Shown here one piece after another: positions 8,283 to 18,300 of a stretch of DNA of 64,000 nucleotides. How positions within the stretch are numbered: position 1 is the stretch's first letter; each line of letters opens with the position of its first letter. This DNA is from Bacteroidia bacterium (lineage in GTDB: Bacteria; Bacteroidota; Bacteroidia; Bacteroidales; UBA932): the NCBI GenBank assembly GCA_030529945.1, contig JAUMVX010000006.1, positions 1 to 64,000 of the forward strand. Reading direction: 5' to 3'. The notes under the pieces are model-generated. The model had not been told where the DNA came from. It saw only the letters and a list, made by a program, of their open reading frames with translations, and made no database searches. A program made the position numbers and the translations under genes.

Positions 8283-9754
8283 GGAATGTCGTTTCTGTTC
8301 AGTATGCGGCTGCCCGCAAGGGTTTTCTTCCAGTCGTCGGCGGTGTTGTTCCAGGAGTAGGAGCCGTCGGAATTCTTCGCGTAGAAGACCGGATGACCGT
8401 CCTCGAAGTTGCACCAATTCATCATATAGCCCCACGGAGCATCCTCGGCGAAGGCTCCGTCGATGTCGAGAAGGTTTCCGAACTCGCTGAGAACCACCAT
8501 CTTGGCACCTTTCACGGAATTGTTTATATATTTGAAGGCCTCCGACTGGGTGGTTCCCTTGGCCTCGTAGAGGTCGGCCCCCACGATGTCCACATATTCG
8601 TCTCCCGGATACCAGGCGCGTGCTTCGCCCAGGTCCGTGCTGACATTGCCGGTATGCTTGGTCTGGACGGTCCAGACCCAGATGAGGTTGTCAAGACCGT
8701 AGGTGTTCTGAAGAGTGTCGCGAAGATATTTCCAGAGCTTCACGCAGGCATCCGCCCCTTCGAAGCCCCACCAGAACCACGCTCCCCAGACATAGTCGCC
8801 CGCCGCCTCGTGCAGCGGTCTGAAAAGCACCGGGATGCCCTCATCCTGAAGCAGGGTCATATAGCCGGCGAGCTTCTCTATCTGGGCTTTCATCACGGCG
8901 TTCTGCCAGGTCCCCTCCTTCAGGGCGTTCTCCACTCCGAAGGTTTTGGTGGTATATGAATAGTTGTTCAGCTCCGTCTCCCCTTCCCTGGACGGCACTG
9001 TCCAGTGCCAGCCTATCTGGATGATGTTTCCCGCTTCCCAGGCCTCCTTCACCGGAGTGATGTCGCCGTAGTCCGGACAGCCGTCCCAGGACTTGGCAGG
9101 CCAGTTCAGGAAGAGATAGTCGAAGCCGACGATGGCCGGATATTTGCCGGCGGCCGCCGCTATGGCATCGGTGTAGGTGGTCTCCCAGGCGGTCCCGCCC
9201 ATAGCCCCGCTGAGGGTCTTCCTGCCATAGTTCTTCAGAAGATAGTCATAGAGCTTCTTCGCGCCCTCCGTAGCGTCAGGGTTGGTGAGGGATGCGGCGG
9301 GATTCCTGTCATAGTCCCCCTCGCCCGGGTCCGGCTTTTCCTCCTCCTTCATCGTGAAAGTGTAGGTGATGGCCTTGGCATCATTGTCCTTGAAGCCGCT
9401 GATCACGCCTTCGGGGATGCTGAGGGTGTAGGACGTGCCGGCAGTCAGGGAAGAGAGCGAGACGGTGACATCCGCATTATAGGCGTTCACCCTGCTGATG
9501 AGCGCCCCGCCGTCTATGCTCATCTTCGCGTACTGGGCCGAAGTGCTCTTCACGTTCTGGTCGAAAGTGAATACCACATCGAGGCTCGTGCCCGTAAGAT
9601 CCGTAGCCCCGTTGGCGGGACTGCAGGAGAGCAGGACAGGGGCCGCCGCCTGCTCTTTCTTCTCGGGGTCGTCCTTTTTGCAGGACGAAAAGACCGCCGC
9701 GGCGGCGAGGGCCGTCAGCGCGAATGCGGCAAAATGTCTTCTTAAGGTCAACAT
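8270..9754 (-). CDS. GH26 beta-mannanase with N-terminal Ig-like domain, surface lipoprotein
   Basis: Lipoprotein of 494 residues. The ATG at 9754 was chosen because it gives a clean signal peptide (MLTLRRHFAAFALTAL) and lipobox VFSSC (Cys25); the upstream in-frame extension reads through a hairpin and is not protein-like. CKKDDPEKK after the Cys matches the acidic surface-export signal of Bacteroides lipoproteins. Residues 38-136 form a Big_5-like Ig domain (SPANGATDLTGTSLDVVFTF). Residues 150-490 are GH26 with acid/base E316 (LFRPLHEAAGD) and nucleophile E424 (VVLSEFGN). Predicted role: first endo-cut of beta-mannan at the cell surface. It sits directly after the glycan-binding protein gene. 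Confidence 0.9.
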   Translation of the reverse strand: MLTLRRHFAAFALTALAAAAVFSSCKKDDPEKKEQAAAPVLLSCSPANGATDLTGTSLDVVFTFDQNVKSTSAQYAKMSIDGGALISRVNAYNADVTVSLSSLTAGTSYTLSIPEGVISGFKDNDAKAITYTFTMKEEEKPDPGEGDYDRNPAASLTNPDATEGAKKLYDYLLKNYGRKTLSGAMGGTAWETTYTDAIAAAAGKYPAIVGFDYLFLNWPAKSWDGCPDYGDITPVKEAWEAGNIIQIGWHWTVPSREGETELNNYSYTTKTFGVENALKEGTWQNAVMKAQIEKLAGYMTLLQDEGIPVLFRPLHEAAGDYVWGAWFWWGFEGADACVKLWKYLRDTLQNTYGLDNLIWVWTVQTKHTGNVSTDLGEARAWYPGDEYVDIVGADLYEAKGTTQSEAFKYINNSVKGAKMVVLSEFGNLLDIDGAFAEDAPWGYMMNWCNFEDGHPVFYAKNSDGSYSWNNTADDWKKTLAGSRILNRNDIPSLK

Positions 9755-9785
9755 ATCGATGACGTGTAAAACTTTGAGTCTTGCT

Positions 9786-9813
9786 CCCGGAGGAGGGGTC
9801 AGCCTCCTCCGGG
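9786..9813 (-). other. Strong intercistronic hairpin between glycan-binding protein and GH26 genes
   Basis: CCCGGAGGAGG (9786-9796) pairs perfectly with CCTCCTCCGGG (9803-9813) across a 6-base loop, 8 bases after the stop codon of the upstream gene. No T run follows on the minus strand. It could protect the 3' end of the upstream message or lower expression of the enzymes relative to the binding proteins. Confidence 0.6.
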
Positions 9814-9821
9814 AAAATATT

Positions 9822-12227
9822 CTACATAAAGGTGAATTTCGTGAAGGTGATGCCCTTACCCTGACAGATAAGCGCATAGCCCCACCAAGCCTTAGTAGTG
9901 AGTGCGGTATAGATCTCGCCGGTGGCCTTGAAGCTTACATAGCCCTTGGAGATGGCCTCCGGAGAGTTCTTGGCATTGAACTGGTTCGGAGCGTCATCCG
10001 AAAGGTTCAGAGCGTTCAGAGCGTTCCAGTGGCCGTCGAAGAGCTGAATCTGCCACTCGGTCTCGGACTCCGCCGTGAAGTAAAGTCTGATTTCGCAGCC
10101 TTCCTCCAGACCAGCGTTGACCCAGTCGTCCTCGGTACCGATCTGGAGATTGTTATTGTAATCCGGTCCGGTATATTCGGAGCCTTCCCAGACTACCTTC
10201 TCGGTCGCGCCGTAGTGGACGAGACTTACGCCCGTGATGATGACGCCTTCGCCCTGGCACTGGTATGCGCCGCCCCAGCCTGTATCCTGATTCGTGAGTT
10301 TGGCGAGGATGTCCGCAGTCACGTTGAACGCGAAGTAGCCGGAAGAAGTGTCGAAGTTGTCGGTGTTCACGGTGCTTCCGCCGTCAAGCTCCGCGATGGA
10401 GAGCTCGTCCCAGTGACCCGCAAGGTTCTTGAACTGCCACCAGTCGTTGTATGCGGTGAAGTAAACCCTGATCACGTCGCCCTCGGCTATGCCCGCATCC
10501 TGGAACGCGTTAGGAGTTCCGAGGTAAGGGGAGTTGCCCCAGGAGGAGAGATCCTCGCTGCCTTCCCAGATGAAGGTCTCGGTATAAGGAGCCGTGATCT
10601 CGAAAGGAACAGGCCAAGTGAGTTCGGAGCCGTCCACGAGGGTGAGAACGAGGCGATATACGCCGGGGCCTATGCCCTCGGGAATACCGAAAGCCATAGC
10701 CTCGTTGCTGCGGCTGGTGAAATTCGTGACTTTCTTGCCCTTGATGGAGATGGTCTCGATGTTCTGGAGATTGCTTCCCTCTATGGTGATGTCACGACCG
10801 GAGCTGTATGACGGCTTGGTGAACTTGATGGACACGGCGTTGTCATAGCTTACGCTGACCTCCTCGGATACGCTCTCGTAACCGCTTTCCGCGACTACGG
10901 TGAACGGACCGGTGTAGGCCTGGTCAGAGACCATCACCGTGAGAGTTCCGTTGTCCTTCACCTGATATGTGCACTCGATGAAGCTTTCGGTCTCATTTCC
11001 GATCTTCACCGTGGCGGCGAGGTCAAGGTCAGTTCCGTAGATTTCGATCTCGGTCTTTCCGGCCACGGCCTCGGTAGCGCTCAGGGAAGTGATGACAGGC
11101 TTGACGACTTCGATTTCAGGGGTCTGCGCCTGCTTGCCGGACTCGAGGGTCACGGTGACAGCGCCGTCCTTTGCGGCCGCCGGGATGACGGTGTAAATCT
11201 TGCCGTCCTTATAGGTGAAGGAAGCCTCGGCGTTCACGAAGTCGAGCTTGCTCACCAGGTCCAGGTCGGAACCGCTGATCTCGACCTCGACTCCCGCCTT
11301 GTAGCGGCTGTCCGCCGCGAGGGACTTTATCTCGAGGTCAGCGACGCTGACCGTCTCTATCTTACTTGTGGTGTAAACTTTCGCACCGTATGAATAGAGC
11401 AGGATAGGGCCGTCGGTAGCGGTGGCCGGGAGCTTTATCTCGATCTTCGTAGCGTCTGAGCTTACGGTGAAGTCCACATCCATCGCGCCCTGCAGGTCGA
11501 TGGTCTCGATCATATCGAGATGCTCACCGTCGATGACGATGACATCGCCGAGCTTGTAAGGGCCCTTGTTTGTGAATGTGACGGTAGGGTCGCCCACTTC
11601 GAGCTCTTCAGGAGCATATACCGTGTTCGGGATGCTGTTCTGGTCCGTGAGCTCATTCACGTCGGATACGCGGATGAAGCCGCTGATGGCATTCGCCGGG
11701 ACTTTCACCTTGAGTTCGTGGCGGGACTGGGCTTCGAATTCGGTGACATAGGCGTCGCCCTCGAAGATCACTTCCTTCACTATGTTAAGGTATTCGCCCT
11801 TGATGGTGACGACGTCACCCGAGAGCACCTCCGACGGAGAGAAAGAGTCTATCCCGATGGCCTCGGTGAATGTCAGGTCGGAGAGGGAGCTGTACTCCAC
11901 TCCGTCCCTGTCCACGATGGAAATCTTGCCCGGCTGAGGGCCTTCGAGCGGCACGGTGAAGCGGATTTCCGCCTGTGTGCCGGATTTGACCACCGTATAG
12001 TCCGTCACGGAAACCCCGCCCTGGAGACGGATTTCCTTGACGTCCTGGAGATTGCTTCCGAGGATGCGGAGCTCGCCGCCGCGCATCGCCGGGTTAGGTG
12101 CGAAAGCGGTGAATTTCACGCCGTCGCCGTACTGGTCGGTGTCAAGAGCCTCCTCCTTGCAGCCTGTGAAAGCCGCGAAAGAAACGAGAAGGGCTGCAAG
12201 AGCTGAATATTTCAGTATATTTTTCAT
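9822..12227 (-). CDS. Surface glycan-binding lipoprotein with IPT/TIG repeats and two C-terminal modules
   Basis: Lipoprotein of 801 residues, lipobox AFTGC (Cys23) followed by KEEALD, a surface-export type signal. Residues about 30-565 are successive IPT/TIG Ig-like repeats; each has a G(S/E)xL(D/Q)xxxxxxxxG core such as ILGSNLQDVKEIRLQG. The C-terminal part holds two similar modules of about 110-125 residues (about 567-690 and 691-801). Each starts with WEGSE, contains a DGHWxxL or AGHWDEL segment and a Trp-rich WGGAYQCQGEG or WWGYALICQGKG strand. They look like carbohydrate-binding beta-sandwiches. No enzyme signature is present. It follows the second glycan-binding gene by 17 bases and has a strong AAGGAGG ribosome site. 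Predicted role: hold mannan at the surface for SusCD and GH26. Confidence 0.82.
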   Translation of the reverse strand: MKNILKYSALAALLVSFAAFTGCKEEALDTDQYGDGVKFTAFAPNPAMRGGELRILGSNLQDVKEIRLQGGVSVTDYTVVKSGTQAEIRFTVPLEGPQPGKISIVDRDGVEYSSLSDLTFTEAIGIDSFSPSEVLSGDVVTIKGEYLNIVKEVIFEGDAYVTEFEAQSRHELKVKVPANAISGFIRVSDVNELTDQNSIPNTVYAPEELEVGDPTVTFTNKGPYKLGDVIVIDGEHLDMIETIDLQGAMDVDFTVSSDATKIEIKLPATATDGPILLYSYGAKVYTTSKIETVSVADLEIKSLAADSRYKAGVEVEISGSDLDLVSKLDFVNAEASFTYKDGKIYTVIPAAAKDGAVTVTLESGKQAQTPEIEVVKPVITSLSATEAVAGKTEIEIYGTDLDLAATVKIGNETESFIECTYQVKDNGTLTVMVSDQAYTGPFTVVAESGYESVSEEVSVSYDNAVSIKFTKPSYSSGRDITIEGSNLQNIETISIKGKKVTNFTSRSNEAMAFGIPEGIGPGVYRLVLTLVDGSELTWPVPFEITAPYTETFIWEGSEDLSSWGNSPYLGTPNAFQDAGIAEGDVIRVYFTAYNDWWQFKNLAGHWDELSIAELDGGSTVNTDNFDTSSGYFAFNVTADILAKLTNQDTGWGGAYQCQGEGVIITGVSLVHYGATEKVVWEGSEYTGPDYNNNLQIGTEDDWVNAGLEEGCEIRLYFTAESETEWQIQLFDGHWNALNALNLSDDAPNQFNAKNSPEAISKGYVSFKATGEIYTALTTKAWWGYALICQGKGITFTKFTFM

Positions 12228-12234
12228 ATTCTGT

Positions 12235-12241
12235 CCTCCTT
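12235..12241 (-). promoter_or_regulatory. Shine-Dalgarno site AAGGAGG before the IPT/TIG protein
   Basis: The minus strand reads AAGGAGG with 7 bases to the ATG at 12227. Strong Shine-Dalgarno sites are uncommon in Bacteroidetes. This supports the chosen start. Confidence 0.7.
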
Positions 12242-12244
12242 ATG

Positions 12245-13531
12245 TTATTTGCAAGGCACCACGCGGATGTTGTCGATCTGGACCAGAGGGGTGCAAGGCG
12301 TACCCTCGCCGTCAGAGCTGCCCGCAGCGAAGAAGATTTCGAAGCCCGCGAACGAGTCTGCCGAGAGCTGGCCGGAAGCCTTGCCGCCGCCCCAGTCATA
12401 TACGAATTCGCTTTCGATAGGGAAGGAAACGGTGATCCATTTGCCGCCGGTGTCGAACGACCCGGTAGCCTGCCAAGGCCTGTACATAACGCGCGGCAGG
12501 GAGATGGTCTCATCGTGGAAATAGGTGTTGTTAGCCGTTCCGAGGGTACACATATTCAGGCTCGCGAAGTAGATCTGCATAGGGCAGCCGGTCCAAGGAT
12601 GGTCGGCAGGGATGCGCATCTCGAACTTGAGGGCCATATTCGCGAAGTTCGTGAAATCCGCCACCTTCGTGAGGTCGATGCCGTCCGGATCCTCGTAGGT
12701 CTCGGGAGAGTTCCAGTTGCCCGGCCAGTACTCGAAGTGGTAGCCGGTATCGTTCCAGTCGCTGCCGTCGCACTTGAATACTGTGGCCGCGTCGTAGAGC
12801 TGCAGATAATTCCCGTCGATGGAGTTTTCGTCGCTCTGGATGGTCTGGTTGTGCCAGCCGTGGTTGCCTCGCGCGTCATCGAAGGAGAAGAGCATATTGC
12901 GGCTGTCCCTGTATTCGAAGAGGGATTGGGCTGTGCCCGAATCGGTGGTGACTTTAATCTTGCCCGGCTGTGCTCCGTCCGGAACGACCACGTCGAAGGA
13001 GTCGATGGTGACGTTGGAGATGGTAGTCGCGTCGGCTCCAGGGAACGACACTGTCAGAGGCTCGGCGAAGTAGCTGCCCTTTATGGTGACGGTCTCGCCC
13101 GGCAGCGCCCACTCGAAGGACATAGATGTGATCTTCGGAGCAGGGAGGAGCACCTTGAAGTCATAGTCCACGACTGTGCTGTCGCGGGTGATGAGATAGA
13201 GCTTGTCGGTAGCCTCGCCCGGGAGATTCTTCGGGACTGCCACCACGAGGGTGTTCTTCGTTATGAAGCTGGTGTTCAGAATGGCGGGCTGGTCATTGAA
13301 GTAGATGTCGTGCACACTCGTGAGGTTGTCGCCCACGATGCACAGGACCTGCTCCAGGCTTGCCTGAGTGATGGCCACGTCGCTGTCTGCAGGCCTTACG
13401 AAATAGATCGAAGGCACTCCGTCCGTCTGCTCGAAGCGGTCCGGATAATCGACTCTGTCGCAGGAAGAGAAGCCTGCAAGAGTAAGAGCCGCAGCAAGAG
13501 AAGCCGCCAGATATTTTATGATAGGTTTCAT
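12245..13531 (-). CDS. Surface glycan-binding lipoprotein, SGBP-B-like
   Basis: Lipoprotein of 428 residues with lipobox GFSSC (Cys24). Residues about 40-210 are two Ig/TIG-like domains (VRPADSDVAI..., MSFEWALPGETVTIKGSYF). The C-terminal ~215 residues form a galactose-binding-like sandwich ending in LVQIDNIRVVPC, typical of SusE/F-position glycan-binding proteins. No catalytic motif is present. It lies 12 bases after susD and 17 before the IPT/TIG gene, the standard position for accessory binding proteins. The ligand is predicted to be mannan from context only. Confidence 0.8.
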   Translation of the reverse strand: MKPIIKYLAASLAAALTLAGFSSCDRVDYPDRFEQTDGVPSIYFVRPADSDVAITQASLEQVLCIVGDNLTSVHDIYFNDQPAILNTSFITKNTLVVAVPKNLPGEATDKLYLITRDSTVVDYDFKVLLPAPKITSMSFEWALPGETVTIKGSYFAEPLTVSFPGADATTISNVTIDSFDVVVPDGAQPGKIKVTTDSGTAQSLFEYRDSRNMLFSFDDARGNHGWHNQTIQSDENSIDGNYLQLYDAATVFKCDGSDWNDTGYHFEYWPGNWNSPETYEDPDGIDLTKVADFTNFANMALKFEMRIPADHPWTGCPMQIYFASLNMCTLGTANNTYFHDETISLPRVMYRPWQATGSFDTGGKWITVSFPIESEFVYDWGGGKASGQLSADSFAGFEIFFAAGSSDGEGTPCTPLVQIDNIRVVPCK

Positions 13532-13543
13532 TGCTTCCTTTGA

Positions 13544-15307
13544 TTAAAAGTTATACACATAAGTTTCACGCACATCGACGTGTACGCCCTCTACGTCGGA
13601 GCCGACGTTAGGGTTAAGCACCACGTCCTCGCTCGGGAACGGCATAGTGAACATCGACGCCTTCACGTCCACGAGTTCCATATCGCCCTTGTAGGTGATT
13701 TCGGAATTGTCCCAAGGATTGGCTCCAGGGCCCACGTAATCACCGGTGGCGGACATCACGTAGTTCGAGTAGGCGTTGCCCAGGCCGTCGTAGCCGGAGC
13801 GCCGCTGTGCCTTGAGTTCTGCGATGCAGGAGTTCACATCGTAGTAGGAACGGCGCACGAAGTCGTACCAGCGGTCTCCCTCGAGTGCGAGCTCCAGACG
13901 GCGCTCCTTCCATACATCGTCGAAGCTGACGGAGGTCAGAGGCTCGGCACCCGCACGCTCACGCACCTTGTTCACATAGGTAAGGGCGGAAGACGCGTCC
14001 CCTGTCAGCACGCAGGCCTCGGCATAGACGAGATAGATATCGCTGAGCCTGAGGATGTGGGTAGGGAGCTGGCTATGCATATTCGAAGCGTGCACTCCGA
14101 GGGCCGACACGTGGTCGGCATCGTTGCCGTAGAGATGCTTGGCGTAGTTGGCGCCGCTTATGCACTGCCAGCTGCCGCTCGTACTGTTCGGAGAATAGCT
14201 CGAATCGTAGAAGAAACGGTAGAAGTCGAATCCGCCCATATCAGTCCAGAAATAGCTGTACTGGTCGCCGAACATCATCATAGTCGCGGCGCGGCGGCTG
14301 TCTTTCTCAGTGGCCTTTCTGGTCTCGGGGTTATCTGCCGCTGACACTCCGAAAGCGTCCTGAAGGTCCACGGTAGGGCCTTTCCAGTCGCCCCAGAGGT
14401 CACCGAACTCATCGAAGCCCACGAGACCTACGTCGCTCTGGATGGAGTTCTGGCAGGTCCAGTAGTTCGCGTCACTGGTCCAGAGCCAGGAGAAGAGGCA
14501 TTCGCCGGTCTGCTGGAAGACCTTCGGAGAAAGACGGAACACGTCGGAATAGACAGGGGTGAGGCTTCTGCCGGAATTGTCGATGACATCCTTGGCATAG
14601 TCGCGCGCCTTGGCGAGGTCCGAGTTGTCGAGACTTCCGTTCACGCCGGCACGGGTGAGGTAAACCTTGGCGAGAAGAGCCTCGGCGGCATAGTAGTCGA
14701 TGCGGTTATAGACCCCGATGTAAGGATTCTTCGGAAGAAGCTCCATAGCCTTCTCGAGAGTCATAATCACGTATTCATAGACATCGGCCTTGGCGACTTT
14801 CTGTATCTGGTTATAGTCTCCGGCCTTGATGGATTCGGTGTTGTCGTGGATAATAGGCACGTCGCCGAATGTCCTGACGAGGAAGAAATAGGCCATAGCC
14901 TTCCAGGAGAGGGCCTCGCCTATGCACTGCTTCTTCTTCGCCTCGGAAGGTCCTTCGGATTTGAGAAGATTGTTTATGACCGTGTTGCAGTGGGCGTTCA
15001 CGGCCCAGAGGGAGTAGGCCATATTCTTCAGGTCTCCGTCGGTTCCGTTCACGGTGAGCGTAGTATAGGCGCTCTGTCCCTGATATACATTGCCGCACAT
15101 AGTCTCGGAGCCGTAGATGTAGAAGCGGATGATGTCGTACCACGGAGAGTTGTACAGGTAGTTCACTCCCTGTTCAGCCTGGGTGTCGTTAGCGTAGTAC
15201 TGCTCGGTGGTGTAGCTGTCCTCGGAAGGACGGTTGAGGAAGTCGGAGCAGGAAAGCGCGCCGATGCTCAAAACAGCCACTAAGATAAATTTCAGTATAT
15301 TTTTCAT
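13544..15307 (-). CDS. susD: SusD/RagB-family glycan-binding lipoprotein
   Basis: Outer-membrane lipoprotein of 587 residues, lipobox IGALSC (Cys20), with the family opening CSDFLNRPSEDSYTTEQYY and a TPR-like helical core (SWKAMAYFFLVRTFGDVPI near 133-151). The C-terminal part shows DIYLVYAEACVLTGD and KERRLELALEGDRWYDFVRR, which are SusD hallmarks. It forms a lid on SusC and feeds oligosaccharides to it. It starts 19 bases after the susC stop. A strong AGGAGG lies 9 bases before the ATG. The leader DNA around the ATG is nearly the same as that of the IPT/TIG gene (both begin MKNILK). Confidence 0.95.
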   Translation of the reverse strand: MKNILKFILVAVLSIGALSCSDFLNRPSEDSYTTEQYYANDTQAEQGVNYLYNSPWYDIIRFYIYGSETMCGNVYQGQSAYTTLTVNGTDGDLKNMAYSLWAVNAHCNTVINNLLKSEGPSEAKKKQCIGEALSWKAMAYFFLVRTFGDVPIIHDNTESIKAGDYNQIQKVAKADVYEYVIMTLEKAMELLPKNPYIGVYNRIDYYAAEALLAKVYLTRAGVNGSLDNSDLAKARDYAKDVIDNSGRSLTPVYSDVFRLSPKVFQQTGECLFSWLWTSDANYWTCQNSIQSDVGLVGFDEFGDLWGDWKGPTVDLQDAFGVSAADNPETRKATEKDSRRAATMMMFGDQYSYFWTDMGGFDFYRFFYDSSYSPNSTSGSWQCISGANYAKHLYGNDADHVSALGVHASNMHSQLPTHILRLSDIYLVYAEACVLTGDASSALTYVNKVRERAGAEPLTSVSFDDVWKERRLELALEGDRWYDFVRRSYYDVNSCIAELKAQRRSGYDGLGNAYSNYVMSATGDYVGPGANPWDNSEITYKGDMELVDVKASMFTMPFPSEDVVLNPNVGSDVEGVHVDVRETYVYNF

Positions 15308-15316
15308 ACGTATGTT

Positions 15317-15322
15317 CCTCCT
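15317..15322 (-). promoter_or_regulatory. Shine-Dalgarno site AGGAGG before susD
   Basis: AGGAGG on the minus strand, 9 bases before the ATG at 15307. It lies in the 19-base gap after the susC stop codon and may set high SusD translation. Confidence 0.65.
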
Positions 15323-15326
15323 GTGT

Positions 15327-18300
15327 TTAGAATGAGATGTTGAGACCGAACGAACAGGTCATAGGCGAAGGATAACGTCCGTTGTCCACACCGAAGGTCA
15401 GACCGGTGGAATCCTGGGTGCTCGCACCGACTTCAGGATCGTAGCCCGTATATTTGGTGAGGGTATAGACGTTCTGGAGGTTCGCATAGATTCTGAGGTT
15501 GTCTATCTTCAGCTTGGTCAGCAGCGACTTCGGGAAGGTGTAACCCAGAGTTATGTTCTTCAGGCGGATGTAGCTGCCGTCCTCTATGTAACGGTCGCTG
15601 AGGCGGTCGTTGTCGTTAGGGTCGGAAACCGTAGGGCGAGGCACCTTGGTGCCGGAGTTCGCGACTTTCACGTTCGTGATGTCGTCATACCAGCTGCCGG
15701 AAGCGTAGGTCTTGGTAGCGTCTATGGCGACCAGCTGTGCGCGGTCCTTCACGGAGACGTGCTGGTTTATCCAGGCGCTGTTCATATGCACGAGACCATT
15801 GAAGCCCTGACCCATCATATTGTAGTTCAGGACCTTGTTTCCGTAGGAACCGTTGATGAAGACGCTGAGGTCTATGTTCTTGTAGCGGAAGCTGTTCGTC
15901 CAGCCGAAGGTGAACTTAGGAAGCGGAGAACCGATATTCGTCTTGTCCTTCTCGTTAATGACTCCGTCGTTGTTGATGTCCTTGAACTTGAGGTCGCCCA
16001 CCCATACGGTGGTGTTGCGGTTGAATACGCCGTCGGAAGGGTATTTCTCGGCCTTCGGGGAGTTCTGTATATCGTTCAGGTCCTGATATACGCCCTCGAC
16101 CACATAGCCGTAGAAATTATAGAGGGACTCTCCCACCTCGGTCACGCTGACTAAGTCGGACCACTGTCCGTAACCCACCAGCTGCGCATTCGCCGTGCCG
16201 TCGAGGGACACGAGCTTGTTGCGGTTGAAGGAGATCTGGAAGTTGCTGTCCCAGCCGAAGTTCGTGTGGTTTATCGGATGGGTGTCGAGGGTGATTTCGA
16301 GACCCTTGTTCTCGATGGTGCCGTAGTTGCCCTTAGGAGCCGCGAGAGCGGACGAACCGTTTCCGTGCGTACCCATATAGGCAGGCAGAGTCAGGGACAT
16401 AAGCATATCGGAAGACACTTTCTTGTAGAGGTCCACGGTGAGGTTCACCGCGCTCTGCAGGAAGCTCAGGTCGAGGCCGACATTGGTCTGAACCTGCTTC
16501 TCCCAGTGTATGCCGGTGTTCGGGATGTTCGAAGGACGCTGGCTGTCGCCCAGAGCCGAAGGCATTTTGCTCATTCCGGACTCCCAGGCTCCCGAACCGA
16601 TGTTCGCGTTACCGGTCTGTCCCCAGCCGATGCGGAGCTTTCCGCTGTTCATCGCGAGATCCCGCTTGAGGAAGCGGAGGAACTTCTCGTTCGTGAATTT
16701 CCAGCTGCCGGCGAAGGAGTGGAAACCCGCCCAGCGGTTATCCGGACCGAAGTTCGAGGAGCCGTCATAACGGTATGTGTAGGTGAGCAGGTAGCGGTCA
16801 TCGTAGTTATAGGTCTCGCGGGTGAAGAAGGAGGCCATAGCCGAGGAGCCGAAGCCGGAATTCACGCTCGCATCGCCTGTGGCGAGCTTCAGGTTGTGGA
16901 TCTCGTCCGAAGGAAGACCCGTATTGGAGCCGCTGAGGTAGTCGTAGTTCGACTCCCAGCACTCCTGTCCGAGCATCGCGGTGAGGCTGTGCTTGCCGAA
17001 TTCGTTGCTGTAGGTGAGGTAGTTCTTCAGCTGCCAGAACATAGAGTTGTTCTTCTGCCAGCTCATAGAGTTCGAGTTGCGGGTCCAGCCGCCGAGGTTC
17101 ACCATAGGCTTGTAGGTCTTCGCGTCCGAGTTGCTGACGTCGAAACCGAGTTCGGAACGGTAAACGAGATGCTTGATCGGGGTAAGCTCGGCGTAGATGT
17201 TTCCGGTGAGCTTCTGACGGTCGAGCAGGTACTCGTCGAGCATAGCAAGGGCGACAGGGTTCGCGCTCGTGTAGCCCTCGCGCACTGTCGTGGAATAATT
17301 CCCGTCGATATCATAGACAGGGATGTCCGGCAGAGAGGAGAGGGAGTAGAAGATCACGCCCTCGCCGCCGTCGGCGAGCTTGAGGTTATCGCTGGTGTTC
17401 GCGAATGTGGCGTTCACACCGAGCTTGAACCAGTCCTTGAGCTGCGCATCGAGGTTCGTGCGCACGGAGAAGCGGTTGAATTCCGAGCCGATGATGGTAC
17501 CTTCCTGGTCCATATAGGCTCCGGACACATAGTACTGCACCTTTTCGGTACCGCCCTGCGCACTTATCTGGTGCTGGTGCTGGAGGGCCGTGCGGAAGAT
17601 TTCGTCCTGCCAGTTCGTACCCTTGCCGAGTATGGAAGGGTCGGCGTAGTAGGCGCTTGCCGAGTACTCGCCGAGGGAGGCCATATCATTGTAGTATTCG
17701 GCGAATTCCCTCAGGTTCATCATATCGATGCGGCTGGTCTGGCGGGAAACCGCGAACATACCGTCGTAGGTGAACTTGGCTTCGCCCGCCTTGCCGCGCT
17801 TGGTGGTGATGAGAACCACACCATTGGCGCCTTGGGCGCCGTAGATGGCGGTGGCTGAGGCATCCTTGAGGATTTCCATACTGAGGATGTCGTTCGGGTT
17901 TATGGTGGCGAGCGGCGAGATGGTGGAAACCTTGCCGTTGCCGAGGCTCCCGAGGCCGAAGTCGCTGCCCGAGTTGCCGCCGCCCTGCACGATGACGCCG
18001 TCGATCACGTAGAGTGGCTCGGCGTTAGCGTTTACGGTAGCCTGTCCGCGGACGCGGATGGAGGAGGAGGAACCGGGAGCTCCGGAAGTCTGCACGGCGG
18101 AAACACCGGCCGCGCGGCCCTGGAGTGACTGGTCGAGGTTCGTGATGATGGATCCCTTGAGGTCCGATTCCTTCATCGATACGGATGCGCCGGAAAGGTC
18201 GCTTTTCTTCATCGTACCGTATCCGACCACTACGACCTCATCGAGGAATTCGTTGTCCTCTTCGAGGGTGATGATGAAGTTTGTCTGTTCACCCACAGTG

